A stretch of DNA of 64,000 nt from Lachnospiraceae bacterium MC2017 (GTDB taxonomy: Bacteria; Bacillota; Clostridia; Lachnospirales; Lachnospiraceae): contig JNJK01000016.1 in the NCBI GenBank assembly GCA_000701625.1, positions 1-64,000 on the forward strand, written 5' to 3'. The position numbers and the translations under genes were made by a program. A model generated the notes under the pieces. It worked only from the letters and a program-made list of their open reading frames with translations. It had not been told where the DNA came from and made no database searches. Below, in pieces: positions 55,210 to 64,000 of the stretch; position 1 is the stretch's first letter, and each line of letters starts with the position of its first letter.

Positions 55210-57696
55210 ATGGTAAGCAAACCGAAATTCGACAAGGCAAAGTTCAAAGAATCTATTGAGTCCAATCTGAGAATGCTTTATCGTAAAACTGTACGTGAAG
55301 CAGATGAGCAGCAGTTGTTTCAGGCTGTATGCTACACGGTAAAGGACACGATCATTGAGAAGTGGATGGAAACCCAGGAAGTATATGAGAAAGAAGATCC
55401 GAAAACGGTCTACTATCTTTCCATGGAATTTCTGATGGGACGTGCACTTGGAAATAACCTCATTAATCTTTGTGAGTACAAAGAAGTAAAAGAAGCACTG
55501 GATGAAATGGGGATAGATCTGAATGTTGTTGAAGATCAGGAGCCGGATGCTGCACTCGGAAACGGCGGTCTCGGACGTCTGGCAGCATGTTTCCTTGATT
55601 CTCTGGCAACACTTGGATACAGCTCATATGGATGCGGCATCAGATATCGTTATGGTATGTTCAAGCAGCAGATACGTAACGGCTATCAGATTGAGATTCC
55701 GGATGACTGGCTTAGAGAGGGAAATCCTTTCGAGCTTCGCCGGAGAGAATACAAAAAAGAAGTTAAGTTTGGCGGTTTCGTAAAGGTAGAGACCGGTTCC
55801 GACGGCAGGAATCACTTTGTACAGGAGGGGTATCAGTCTGTAATGGCTATCCCGTACGATATGCCTATCGTTGGATACGGCAATGGAATCGTAAATACAC
55901 TCCGTGTATGGGATGCAGAGCCTGTAGAGTGCTTCCAGCTTGATTCCTTTGATAAGGGAGATTACAAGAAAGCTGTAGAGCAGGAAAATCTTGCCCGCAA
56001 CATAGTTGAAGTTCTTTATCCTAATGACAATCACTATGCAGGTAAAGAGCTTCGCCTGAAGCAGCAGTATTTCTTTATTTCCGCATCTGTTCAGGAGGCT
56101 GTTGAGAAGTACATGCGTAAGCATGACGATATCCGTCATTTTGCTGACAAGAATATTTTCCAGCTGAATGATACACATCCGACTGTAGCAGTACCGGAGC
56201 TCATGCGTGTCCTTATGGATGATTACGATCTTTCATGGGACGAGGCCTGGGAAGTAACATCACACACATGTGCATACACAAACCATACGATCATGTCCGA
56301 AGCACTTGAAAAATGGCCGATAGAGCTGTTCTCAAGACTGCTTCCGAGAATCTACCAGATCGTTGAGGAGATAAACAGAAGATTCTGCCTGCGTATACAG
56401 GAGAAGTATCCGAACGATCAGGAAAAGATCAAGAACATGGCGATCATTTATGATGGACAGGTTCGTATGGCATATCTTGCTATCTGTGCAGGTTTCTCTG
56501 TAAACGGTGTGGCAAGACTGCATACGGAGATCCTTAAGAAGCGCGAGCTTAAGGACTTTAACGAGATGATGCCGAAGAAGTTCAATAATAAGACTAACGG
56601 TATCACTCAGCGTAGATTCCTGCTTCACGCAAATCCGCTCCTCGCTGACTGGGTAACAGATCACGTAGGTCCTGAATGGATCACTGATCTTCCAAAGATA
56701 CATGGTATCGAAGTCTATGCAGAGGATAAAAAGGCTCAGAATGAGTTCATGAACATAAAGTTCAAGAATAAAGAGCGTCTGGCAAAATATATCCTGGATC
56801 ATAACGGCGTCGAGGTAGATCCCAGATCTATCTTTGATGTTCAGGTTAAGCGTCTCCACGAGTACAAGAGACAGCTCATGAATATCCTGCATGTTATGTA
56901 TCTGTACAATAAGATAAAGCGTAATCCAAATATGGATTTCTATCCTCGTACTTTTATCTTTGGTGCAAAGGCAGCCGCAGGCTATCGTAATGCGAAGCTT
57001 ACGATCAAGCTTATAAATTCTGTTGCAGATGTCATCAATAATGATGCAAGCATCGGCAACAAGATCAAAGTCGTATTCATCGAGGATTACAGAGTATCTA
57101 ATGCAGAGCTCATATTTGCAGCTGCAGATGTTTCCGAGCAGATCTCAACTGCTTCAAAGGAAGCTTCCGGTACGGGCTGTATGAAGTTTATGCTGAACGG
57201 TGCACTGACTATAGGTACTATGGATGGTGCAAATGTTGAGATGGCAGAGGAAGTTGGCGAAGAGAACATGTTCATCTTTGGTATGTCTGCAGATGAAGTC
57301 ATGGAGCATGAGCGCAACAGAGATTACAATCCGATGGATATCTTCAACAGAGATCAGGAAATTCGTGATGTGCTGACACAGCTTATCAACGGATTTTATT
57401 CAAAAGACGATCCGGAAAGATTCCGCGATCTCTATAATTCGCTCCTTAATACACTTAGTACGGATAGAGCAGATACATACTTTATCCTGAAAGACTTCCG
57501 TTCCTATGCGGAAGCTCAGGAAAAAGTCGAGGAACAGTATAGAGACAAGAAGGAATGGGCTAGAAAAGCCATTCTTAATGTAGCAGCTGTTGGAAAGTTC
57601 TCATCTGATCGTACTATTCAGGAGTATGTTGACGAGATATGGCATCTCGACAAGGTTGTGCTTCCAAAGAAGCCGGCTTCAACCGGTCGTAAATAA
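55210..57696 (+). CDS. glgP: Glycogen/starch phosphorylase
   Basis: 828-residue PLP enzyme releasing glucose 1-phosphate from glycogen. EFLMGRALGNNLINL, AALGNGGLGRLAACFLDSLA, GGKAAPGY-like FGAKAAAGYRNAKLTIKLIN and the PLP-Lys site EASGTGCMKFMLNGALTIGT are clear; Cys replaces the more usual Asn before the Met-Lys. ATG 55210 follows AGGGGG with correct spacing. The open frame extends 117 nt further back through the GC-rich hairpin and is not conserved-looking. A terminator follows. Confidence 0.95.
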   Translation: MVSKPKFDKAKFKESIESNLRMLYRKTVREADEQQLFQAVCYTVKDTIIEKWMETQEVYEKEDPKTVYYLSMEFLMGRALGNNLINLCEYKEVKEALDEMGIDLNVVEDQEPDAALGNGGLGRLAACFLDSLATLGYSSYGCGIRYRYGMFKQQIRNGYQIEIPDDWLREGNPFELRRREYKKEVKFGGFVKVETGSDGRNHFVQEGYQSVMAIPYDMPIVGYGNGIVNTLRVWDAEPVECFQLDSFDKGDYKKAVEQENLARNIVEVLYPNDNHYAGKELRLKQQYFFISASVQEAVEKYMRKHDDIRHFADKNIFQLNDTHPTVAVPELMRVLMDDYDLSWDEAWEVTSHTCAYTNHTIMSEALEKWPIELFSRLLPRIYQIVEEINRRFCLRIQEKYPNDQEKIKNMAIIYDGQVRMAYLAICAGFSVNGVARLHTEILKKRELKDFNEMMPKKFNNKTNGITQRRFLLHANPLLADWVTDHVGPEWITDLPKIHGIEVYAEDKKAQNEFMNIKFKNKERLAKYILDHNGVEVDPRSIFDVQVKRLHEYKRQLMNILHVMYLYNKIKRNPNMDFYPRTFIFGAKAAAGYRNAKLTIKLINSVADVINNDASIGNKIKVVFIEDYRVSNAELIFAAADVSEQISTASKEASGTGCMKFMLNGALTIGTMDGANVEMAEEVGEENMFIFGMSADEVMEHERNRDYNPMDIFNRDQEIRDVLTQLINGFYSKDDPERFRDLYNSLLNTLSTDRADTYFILKDFRSYAEAQEKVEEQYRDKKEWARKAILNVAAVGKFSSDRTIQEYVDEIWHLDKVVLPKKPASTGRK

Positions 57697-57722
57697 TCCG
57701 GAATGTAAATATGTAATGGTCC

Positions 57723-57757
57723 AAGGGAGGCGATTAATCCTCGTCTCCCTTATTTTA
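57723..57757 (+). terminator. glgP terminator
   Basis: AAGGGAG-GCGA (from 57723) pairs with TCGT-CTCCCTT (57741-57751), then ATTTTAG. Confidence 0.75.
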
Positions 57758-57834
57758 GAACTAATTCGCTTTAGCATTTTAATGCGAAAGAGTGGATTGC
57801 ATCTTTAAACTGGCGTTCATAGAGGAGGAATCAA

Positions 57835-60108
57835 ATGACAGATGCGGTAACTGTAAAAGGCGGCGGAGCTTATCTTGTTAATGGAACGGAGTGGGCAGCG
57901 GAAGCCGGAGTATCAAAGGATGAGGCAAAGAAGGGAACTATTGCGTATGGTATCCTTTCTGCACATAATACGTCCGGAAACATGGACAGACTGAAGGTTA
58001 AGTTTGACTGCATTACATCTCATGACATTACTTATGTCGGAATCATCCAGACAGCGAGAGCATCGGGATTAAAGAAATTTCCGATTCCCTATGTACTGAC
58101 AAACTGCCATAATTCTCTCTGCGCAGTTGGCGGAACGATTAACGAGGATGATCATGTATTTGGACTTACAGCTGCCAGAAAATATGGCGGAACCTATGTA
58201 CCGCCTCATCAGGCAGTAATCCACCAGTATGCACGTGAGATGCTTGCAGGCTGTGGAAAGATGATTCTTGGATCAGATTCCCATACCCGTTACGGAGCAC
58301 TCGGAACCATGGCAATGGGTGAGGGTGGACCGGAGCTTGTAAAGCAGCTTCTTTCTCAAACATATGATATTGATTATCCGGGAGTAGTGGCTATTTACCT
58401 TACAGGTGAGCCGCAGTTTGGCGTGGGTCCTCAGGACGTGGCACTTGCGCTTATCGGAAATCTTTTTAAGGATGGTATCGTAAAGAACCGTGTAATGGAA
58501 TTTGTAGGCCCGGGTGTGTCAAAGCTTTCTATGGATTTCCGTATCGGTGTTGATGTAATGACGACAGAAACAACCTGCCTTTCTTCTATTTGGAGAACAG
58601 ACTCTGAGACAGAGGAATTCCTTGCACTTCACGGACGTGCAGGTGATTATAAAGAGCTGAATCCCGGAGCAGTTGCATATTATGACGAGGTAGTAACCGT
58701 AGATCTCTCTGCGATAAAGCCTATGATCGCTATGCCTTTCCACCCGTCAAATACATATACGATCGAAGAAGTGAATGCAAATCTTTCTGACATCCTTGCA
58801 GACGTTGAGAAGCGTGCTCAGGTTTCATTCGGTGATAAAGTGAAGTTTGATCTCCACAGCAAGATCAGAGATGGAAAACTCCTTGTGGATCAGGGAATCA
58901 TCGCAGGATGCGCGGGCGGTGGATTTGAAAACCTCTGTGCAGCAGCTGATATCCTGGATGGGGCAGATATCGGAAACAATGAGTTTACAATGAGCGTTTA
59001 TCCTGCATCTACACCAATCTATGCAGAACTTGTAAAGAACGGTGCTATGATGAAGTTCCTGGATGCAGGTGTAGTAGTTAAGACATGTTTCTGTGGACCT
59101 TGCTTTGGCGCTGGTGACACTCCTGCAAACAATGCATTCTCCATTCGTCACTCTACACGTAACTTCCCGAACCGTGAAGGCTCAAAAGTACAGAACGGTC
59201 AGATCTCAAGTGTTGCACTTATGGATGCACGTTCAATCGCCGCAACAGCAGCAAATAAGGGAATCCTTACTCCTGCAACAGAGATGGATGTTCAGATCGG
59301 TAAGTATAAGTACTTCTTTGACAGTGCTATTTATGAAAAGAGAGTATTTGATTCTAAGGGAGAGGCAGACGGTACTCAGGAACTGGTTCTTGGCCCCAAT
59401 ATCAAGGATTGGCCTGAGATGTCTGCTCTTACAGATAATCTGCTCTTAAAGTGCGTATCGGAGATTCATGATCCGGTAACTACCACAGATGAACTGATCC
59501 CATCCGGAGAAACAAGCTCCTATCGTTCAAATCCGCTTGGACTTGCAGAATTCACTCTGTCCAGAAAAGATCCGGAGTACGTTGGACGGGCAAAAGAAAT
59601 ACAGGCGTTTGAAAAGGCTCGTGAAGACGGTGTGAACGCAATGCAAAAGGTAGTAGAAGCTTCTGTTGAAATGCAGAGTACATTAAATGCCATAAAAAAA
59701 CAGTTCCCGGATATGAACTGGGACAATACGGGTGTAGGTTCTACGATTTATGCAGTAAAGCCGGGTGATGGTTCTGCACGTGAGCAGGCAGCTTCCTGTC
59801 AGAAAGTGCTCGGAGGCTGGGCGAATATCGCTACAGAATATGCGACAAAGAGATACCGCAGTAATCTTATTAACTGGGGAATGCTTCCTTTCATTATCGA
59901 AAAGGGTGAGCTCCCGTTCAAGAACCTCGACTATATCTTTGTCCCGGGAATTCGCAAGGCAGTAGAGGAAAAACAGGATGACATCACAGCATATGCAGTT
60001 AAGGACGGAGATTTAAAAGAATTCCATCTTTCGCTTGGCGGTCTCACTGATAATGAGAGACAGATAATCCTTGACGGATGCCTTATCAATTTCAATAGAG
60101 TGGATTAA
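57835..60108 (+). CDS. Aconitase-family hydratase (YbhJ-like)
   Basis: 757 residues of the aconitase superfamily. [4Fe-4S] ligands appear as Cys in [13 protein letters not shown] (in the place of the classical CTNSS) and the pair in [35 protein letters not shown] is the conserved active-site stretch. The order and length resemble E. coli YbhJ and uncharacterised clostridial hydratases rather than AcnA/AcnB. It may hydrate a substrate other than citrate. AGGAGG lies before ATG 57835. No citrate-cycle genes are adjacent; it looks monocistronic. Confidence 0.82.
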   Translation: MTDAVTVKGGGAYLVNGTEWAAEAGVSKDEAKKGTIAYGILSAHNTSGNMDRLKVKFDCITSHDITYVGIIQTARASGLKKFPIPYVLTNCHNSLCAVGGTINEDDHVFGLTAARKYGGTYVPPHQAVIHQYAREMLAGCGKMILGSDSHTRYGALGTMAMGEGGPELVKQLLSQTYDIDYPGVVAIYLTGEPQFGVGPQDVALALIGNLFKDGIVKNRVMEFVGPGVSKLSMDFRIGVDVMTTETTCLSSIWRTDSETEEFLALHGRAGDYKELNPGAVAYYDEVVTVDLSAIKPMIAMPFHPSNTYTIEEVNANLSDILADVEKRAQVSFGDKVKFDLHSKIRDGKLLVDQGIIAGCAGGGFENLCAAADILDGADIGNNEFTMSVYPASTPIYAELVKNGAMMKFLDAGVVVKTCFCGPCFGAGDTPANNAFSIRHSTRNFPNREGSKVQNGQISSVALMDARSIAATAANKGILTPATEMDVQIGKYKYFFDSAIYEKRVFDSKGEADGTQELVLGPNIKDWPEMSALTDNLLLKCVSEIHDPVTTTDELIPSGETSSYRSNPLGLAEFTLSRKDPEYVGRAKEIQAFEKAREDGVNAMQKVVEASVEMQSTLNAIKKQFPDMNWDNTGVGSTIYAVKPGDGSAREQAASCQKVLGGWANIATEYATKRYRSNLINWGMLPFIIEKGELPFKNLDYIFVPGIRKAVEEKQDDITAYAVKDGDLKEFHLSLGGLTDNERQIILDGCLINFNRVD

Positions 60109-60165
60109 CTAACGGGATTATTAATCTTTATTTAAGATTTACTGCAACTGGTAGTATTAAAATTT

Positions 60166-60189
60166 ACGGTGTGATATTATTTACACCGT
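60166..60189. other. Hairpin downstream of the hydratase gene
   Basis: ACGGTGT (60166-60172) pairs with ACACCGT (60183-60189), AT-rich loop, no following T-tract. Confidence 0.4.
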
Positions 60190-60292
60190 TGGATACTGTC
60201 GGTTGCAGTTTATTTATCTTGCAGGAAATTCCGATAGAATTCCTATAAGATAAAAATGGTCATAAAAAATGCCAAAGCTTGAAAGGAGAAAT

Positions 60293-61069
60293 ATGAAGAA
60301 AATCGTTATTTCTAAAGCTGCATGTATATTGGTAACGGCAGCCATGCTTGCATCATCTCTTACAGGATGCGCAGCTGCAGCATCATCTGACTGGGTTGGA
60401 ACATCTCCTTCCATACCTGCCGGAGAGGCAGAAAAAACCGGTGGATCAGTTGCGGATGAGGGCGCAGGTGCAGTTGTAGAATCTGATACAGAAGCAGGTC
60501 AGGTTGAAAATGACAGCGCAGGTGAAGAGAACACAGGTGATGATGCATTAGAGGAAGACACTGCTGCTGAGGATACCGCAAACGCTAATAATGATGTAAC
60601 AGCCGGTTCCTATGATGATAGTGACTGGTCAGCAGAAGCATATATCGGCGATGACAATTCTGTCAGCGTGACAGTATATGCAAATAAGTCTTCGATGGTA
60701 GAGGAAAAGGTAGATTCTGCAGATGCAATAAAAGATAAATCAGGAGACCTTGATAAGGCAAGACTTAAGTGGCTCACATCTTACTATGAGGGTGATGATG
60801 ATTCTGCAAAAGAAGATATGGAAGAGTTCGAGGGTGTTGATGCTCCTTCAGATTCACAGATCTCAGAAGTTAAAAAGTATGCAGATGATCTTGGAAAGCT
60901 CTTTAAGCAGTTTGGTGTAACAGACTATAATCTCAGTGCGCCTGAAAGCTGCGAATCAGATGAAATTGTGTATGATGTATACACATCAAAAGACTGTCAG
61001 TTCAAGCTTACAATTGGTTTTGCTGAAGGCACATTAACAACAATCGATTTCTCTCTTGAAGAGATGTAA
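60293..61069 (+). CDS. Lipoprotein of unknown function
   Basis: 258 residues. A signal peptide with lipobox SLTGC (Cys25) precedes a long Asp/Glu/Ala/Gly-rich linker (about 30-110), then a small globular domain (about 115-258) with alternating charged and hydrophobic residues ending ITIGFAEG-like LTIGFAEGTLTTIDFSLEEM. No family is recognised. AAAGGAG precedes ATG 60293; an in-frame ATG 24 nt upstream is weaker. It is similar in style to the acidic lipoprotein at 1571. A strong terminator follows. Confidence 0.8.
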   Translation: MKKIVISKAACILVTAAMLASSLTGCAAAASSDWVGTSPSIPAGEAEKTGGSVADEGAGAVVESDTEAGQVENDSAGEENTGDDALEEDTAAEDTANANNDVTAGSYDDSDWSAEAYIGDDNSVSVTVYANKSSMVEEKVDSADAIKDKSGDLDKARLKWLTSYYEGDDDSAKEDMEEFEGVDAPSDSQISEVKKYADDLGKLFKQFGVTDYNLSAPESCESDEIVYDVYTSKDCQFKLTIGFAEGTLTTIDFSLEEM

Positions 61070-61088
61070 TAACCAAAACAACCAAAAT

Positions 61089-61118
61089 CCCCCGGCAGTG
61101 AAAACTGTCCGGGGGTTT
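61089..61118 (+). terminator. Lipoprotein gene terminator
   Basis: CCCCCGGCAGT (61089-61099) pairs with ACTGTCCGGGGG (61104-61115, one bulge or mismatch), GAAA loop, then TTTGTGTT. Confidence 0.8.
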
Positions 61119-61167
61119 GTGTTATCATAATATAATGACAGGGTCAAAAGTACTTTTGTCCATTACA

Positions 61168-61902
61168 TCATAATATTGAGATGAAACGGAACATCAGTAT
61201 ATAGTGGCATATTGTGCCGGCCATGATAAACAAATGAAAAATCGTATGTGAATTAAAATAAAGATGTTTCTCGTTAAAGCTCTTGAGCTTCATGGCATAG
61301 ATGACTGCGCCGACAGTATAGAGAACTCCGCCGGAAACAAGCCAGAAAAAGGCTTCACGCGGAAGTAAAGTCCATAGCGGAGCAATAGTGAAAACACAGA
61401 GCCATCCCATGATGAGGTATAGAGCAGACGAAAAAATATGCGGACAGTTTATCCAAAAGAGTTTGATCATGATACCGGCGATAGCCAGTACCCAGATGGC
61501 TGTCAGCAGAATGTGACCTCGTGTATCGGAGAGAACGGACAAGCAGACCGGAGTATAGGATCCGGCGATCATGATAGAGATCATGCTGTGATCGATCTTT
61601 CGGAATATGTTTGTCTTCCTTTTATCTAAAACTACTGTGTGATAAGCGGTGCTGGCTGCATAGAGAAGGCAGCATGACAAGAGGAAGATCACCATTGAAA
61701 AGAGGGTGATTGAGGAACCAAAAAGGGATGCTCGCATAGTGAGCGGCCCAAAACCTATAAGGAGCATGAGGAATGCGGCGAAATGAGAGAGCGCCGGACC
61801 CGGTTCCCGGATAGAAAGAGAAATAGTCGAAGGGAGAATACCTGCCCTTGTTATATTTCTATGAATGACATGTTTTTTAGCAATAGGACGGATGATTTCC
61901 AT
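61168..61902 (-). CDS. Hemolysin III family (PAQR-like) membrane protein
   Basis: 244 residues with seven predicted membrane helices. STAYHTV, KIDHSMISIMIAGSYTPVCL (about 114-133) and FNSHTIFHLFIMAGTICHY (His pair near the C-terminus) supply the conserved Ser, Asp and three His of the PAQR/CREST zinc site. Bacterial members (YqfA, HlyIII) are poorly characterised and may act on membrane lipids. The N-terminal ~30 residues are more polar than usual. AGGAGG precedes ATG 61902. Divergent from the alarmone synthetase gene. Confidence 0.9.
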   Translation of the reverse strand: MEIIRPIAKKHVIHRNITRAGILPSTISLSIREPGPALSHFAAFLMLLIGFGPLTMRASLFGSSITLFSMVIFLLSCCLLYAASTAYHTVVLDKRKTNIFRKIDHSMISIMIAGSYTPVCLSVLSDTRGHILLTAIWVLAIAGIMIKLFWINCPHIFSSALYLIMGWLCVFTIAPLWTLLPREAFFWLVSGGVLYTVGAVIYAMKLKSFNEKHLYFNSHTIFHLFIMAGTICHYILMFRFISIL

Positions 61903-62053
61903 AAAACTCCTCCTCTATATACACAGACTGTGATCGAACGAACACATAAAACCATGACATGTGGTTTTTGAAACTACATATGAGTGACATAAATATACAC
62001 CACTGTCGATTAAAATGCAAGTGAAAGAGTGGTTACTGTTATCACCTTTATTG

Positions 62054-62062
62054 TGTTATAAT
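62054..62062 (+). promoter_or_regulatory. Extended -10 promoter of the alarmone synthetase gene
   Basis: TGTTATAAT (62054-62062), weak -35, about 56 nt before ATG 62118. Confidence 0.5.
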
Positions 62063-62117
62063 ATTAACAATTAAGAAGGAACGGAGTATGGTCCACGAAA
62101 TGTGGATCTAAAAGAAA

Positions 62118-62840
62118 ATGGGTAATATGACAGGAAATTATGAAGGTGTTGATAGCTGGGAAACTATTATGCTCCTCTACAATTCTGCACTGAAGGAAAT
62201 AGGAACTAAGCTGGAAATCTTAAATAATGAATTTCAGCATGTTCATCAGTATAATCCGATCGAGCACATCAAATCGCGCGTAAAAACACCGGAAAGTATC
62301 GTAAAGAAATTAAAACGTCGTGGATATGAATCGACGATTGAAAATATGGTAAAGTATGTAAATGACATTGCAGGGATTCGTGTCATATGTTCATTTACGT
62401 CCGATATTTACAGAGTTGCGGAGATACTTGCCAATCAAAGTGATATAAATGTCCTTTCCATCAAGGACTATATCAAGCATCCTAAGGAAAGCGGATACAA
62501 AAGCTATCATATGATAGTGACTGTTCCTATTTTTCTGTCTGATGGTGTAGTTGATACAAAGGTCGAGATACAGATCCGTACTGTAGCGATGGACTTTTGG
62601 GCAAGCCTTGAGCATAAGATCAAATATAAATATGAAGGGTATGCTCCGGAACATATAAAAAGAGAGCTTTTTGAATGTGCGGAGATGGTGTCAGATCTGG
62701 ATGCAAAGATGATGTCTCTTAATGAAGAGATCCGTGGAGTTGCAGCAGAGCATGGTGCTGATGACCGTGAAAGAGAAAAGCAGAAGAGGGAAGCTGAACG
62801 TACGCTCCTTAAAGAGCGGTTTTACGGTGAAGCGGAATAA
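62118..62840 (+). CDS. Small alarmone (p)ppGpp synthetase
   Basis: 240 residues with a single RelA/SpoT synthetase domain (about 20-190) and no HD hydrolase, ACT or TGS domains, so a RelQ/YjbM-type SAS. GIRVICSFTSDIYRVAEIL, HPKESGYKSYHMIVTVP (GTP/G-loop Tyr), EIQIRTVAMDFWASLEHKIKYK (catalytic Glu) and the charged C-terminal helix are typical. It makes pppGpp/ppGpp/pGpp and links to stringent control. Only a weak ribosome site (AAAGAAAATGGG area) is seen before ATG 62118; another ATG lies three codons later. Confidence 0.92.
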   Translation: MGNMTGNYEGVDSWETIMLLYNSALKEIGTKLEILNNEFQHVHQYNPIEHIKSRVKTPESIVKKLKRRGYESTIENMVKYVNDIAGIRVICSFTSDIYRVAEILANQSDINVLSIKDYIKHPKESGYKSYHMIVTVPIFLSDGVVDTKVEIQIRTVAMDFWASLEHKIKYKYEGYAPEHIKRELFECAEMVSDLDAKMMSLNEEIRGVAAEHGADDREREKQKREAERTLLKERFYGEAE

Positions 62841-62844
62841 TGGA

Positions 62845-62876
62845 TTTTTTCGGGGGTGCGCGACAGCGCACCCCCG
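62845..62876. other. Very stable GC-rich hairpin
   Basis: CGGGGGTGCGC-GACA-GCGCACCCCCG (62851-62876) is perfect. T6 precedes rather than follows it on plus, so it is not a normal terminator. It ends 5 nt after the alarmone synthetase stop. Confidence 0.6.
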
Positions 62877-63129
62877 AATAGATTCTTTAAAAGAAACAGT
62901 CAGAATCCAAATGTGGCTGAACAGTTACCTTTAAAAGAGGAGTGCCCCGGAACCTTTCGGCCCCGAGGCTTATTATGAAAAAATCATCTACATTTCTGTA
63001 TGTCTTTCTTAAGACATTATTAATATAGCAATAACTTATGAACAAATTATGAATTACATGTTAATATATAGTAAATACAACCAAACGAACCAAAGAAAAA
63101 ACTAAAATATAGGTGAAAATGCACATATA

Positions 63130-63300
63130 AAAATCGGATGCTCGTTCTGAGAATTGAGAAAAACGACTTTTCTCTCTGACTCCGTAAGAAAGTGATATGG
63201 GCGTGAGCGTATTTTTGCCTCGGGCAAATTCTCAAAAATGCGCAAAGTTGTTACCTGAGCGAGCTGTAAGCGAGTGAAAGTAACTAATATTGCAGGTAGT
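63130..63300. other. Non-coding region with nested hairpins
   Basis: Part of the 557-nt gene-free stretch 62841-63397. Stems GAGAATT/AATTCTC, GAGAAAA/TTTTCTC and TTTGCC-TCG-GGCAAA could form a multi-branched fold near 63152-63233. An alternative CGTATTTTT/AAAAATGCG is possible. TTAC/GTAA encloses GAGCGAGCTGTAAGCGAGTG (63253-63282). No promoter or coding frame was convincing. Confidence 0.35.
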
Positions 63301-63397
63301 TATAAAAGGTGCTAGAATACGATAGAATTGCTGTTGCAGGGGTGTTGATCATACGGTAATTAAATGACTATTTCGTTACTGTTCAGAGGGGGATGGG

Positions 63398-63874
63398 ATG
63401 AACGTTTTTTCAGATAGCCGTAATTCAGAGGATAGCACAAATAAAAGTGCATATCAAAAGAGTGAACTTGTATTGACAGAGCGCTCTGTTAATGATAAAT
63501 TATCGAGCAGTCTGAATTTAATTCCGATCCGTTCTGAAAAGATGGAAGATATAAGTATCGATGATACTGATAATAAGTCTGTCTTGCAGCAGGAATCAGC
63601 AGAAATGACGGCTAATAACATTAGCTCAGAGGCTCCGGTGGATATGAATGAAGAAATGGAACATCTGAGAAATGAACTGATCACACATGTGCATCATGAG
63701 AATGTCCGTTGTTATCGCAATGTTCAGGCAGTAATAATTGACAATACAGATAAGATCATGAAACAGGCAGAAAAGAATCAGAGGAGCCTAAAGAGGGTTA
63801 TGACACTGGTGTGTGTCCTCCTTATTCTGAATCTCGCAGCAGTAGCTGCACTGGCTGTTTTCGTGTTACGTTAA
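63398..63874 (+). CDS. Tail-anchored hypothetical protein
   Basis: 158 residues: a long polar, Ser/Asn/Asp/Glu-rich N-terminal region with no obvious domain (1-85), an amphipathic charged stretch (about 86-130, EMEHLRNELITHVHHENVRCYRN) and one C-terminal membrane helix (about 135-157). The topology suggests a cytoplasmic protein tethered to the membrane by its tail. GAGGGGGATGGG precedes ATG 63398. It lies 7 nt before a flavin reductase gene. Function unknown. Confidence 0.68.
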   Translation: MNVFSDSRNSEDSTNKSAYQKSELVLTERSVNDKLSSSLNLIPIRSEKMEDISIDDTDNKSVLQQESAEMTANNISSEAPVDMNEEMEHLRNELITHVHHENVRCYRNVQAVIIDNTDKIMKQAEKNQRSLKRVMTLVCVLLILNLAAVAALAVFVLR

Positions 63875-63881
63875 GTAAAAT

Positions 63882-64000
63882 ATGAAACAATTCTGGAAGC
63901 CCGGAAATATGCTTTTTCCGGTACCCGCAGTTATGCTTAGCTGTGGACGGGAAAAAGAGAAACCGAATATAATCACGCTGGCATGGGCAGGCAATGTCTG
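63882..64000 (+). CDS. Flavin reductase family protein (5' part only)
   Basis: The first 39 codons are present, the rest lies beyond the window. MKQFWKPGNMLFPVPAVMLS, CGREKEKPNIITLAWAGNV matches the start of FMN-binding flavin reductase-like proteins (the PVPAVMVSC...NIITVAWAG pattern) common in anaerobic Firmicutes. It starts 7 nt after the preceding stop, without a strong ribosome site, so it may be translated by coupling. Confidence 0.75.
   Translation, partial: MKQFWKPGNMLFPVPAVMLSCGREKEKPNIITLAWAGNV

Noticed and set aside
62845-62876. Intrinsic terminator of the alarmone synthetase gene
   Set aside because: The stem is perfect, but the T-run precedes it and no T-tract follows on either strand in the right place.

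Overview
The window (about 43-45% GC by eye) looks like chromosome of an anaerobic Gram-positive Firmicute, most likely a Lachnospiraceae-type Clostridia. Reasons: strong GGAGG ribosome sites, a TPP riboswitch, an Ile T-box, paired glgC/glgD, SpoVG, MecA, DnaD/DnaC-type loaders, an F-ATPase c subunit with a Na+ signature, NrdI, a clostridial 2[4Fe-4S] ferredoxin and ECF vitamin transporters. Genus assignment is inference. No rRNA, tRNA, CRISPR array or intact insertion sequence was seen.

Layout. 1-2.7 kb: IS4-type transposase remnant, P1-family peptidase (minus), acidic lipoprotein. 2.7-9.8 kb: a structured RNA region, then a TPP-riboswitch operon (thiamine-binding protein plus ThiX/ThiY/ThiZ-type uptake system) and an ECF transporter (S, fused A-A, T) with its own promoter. 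9.8-14.6 kb: methyltransferase, PTPS-related membrane protein, D-Ala-D-Ala ligase, ferredoxin, DUF1858 protein. 14.6-21.3 kb: MecA, a candidate small RNA, a GH18/SH3 wall protein, Sua5, RpiB and a SleB-type hydrolase. 21.3-29.4 kb: complete F1Fo ATP synthase operon on the minus strand with a DUF402 gene at its end. 29.7-38.3 kb: a large membrane-anchored protein ending in a degenerate C39-like domain, two inverted copies of a hairpin repeat, QueT, Prs, DnaC-like and DnaD proteins, a DnaA-box cluster and MurC. 38.3-48.7 kb: glgC-glgD with a long leader, spoVG, mfd, a small protein, pth, a MATE pump and a TIGR01212 radical SAM protein. 48.8-64 kb: third copy of the hairpin repeat, nucleoside salvage (udp-deoC-cdd), nrdI, T-box-ileS, glycogen phosphorylase, an aconitase-family hydratase, a lipoprotein, a hemolysin III protein, a small alarmone synthetase, a tail-anchored protein and the start of a flavin reductase gene.

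Functional themes: vitamin/precursor uptake (thiamine pyrimidine, an unknown ECF substrate, queuosine precursor), glycogen synthesis and breakdown (glgC, glgD, glgP), nucleoside catabolism feeding pentose phosphates (udp, deoC, cdd, rpiB, prs), envelope building (ddl, murC, GH18 and SleB hydrolases), and replication/repair (dnaD, dnaC-like, mfd).

The most unusual signal is a family of three ~200-nt intergenic hairpins (32311-32507, 32553-32753, 48849-49049). Core and tips are conserved, but several paired arms differ between copies while staying complementary within each copy. Other leads are the DnaA-box cluster before dnaD, the two-carboxylate Na+ motif in AtpE, a promoter-driven candidate RNA beside mecA, and the glgC leader.
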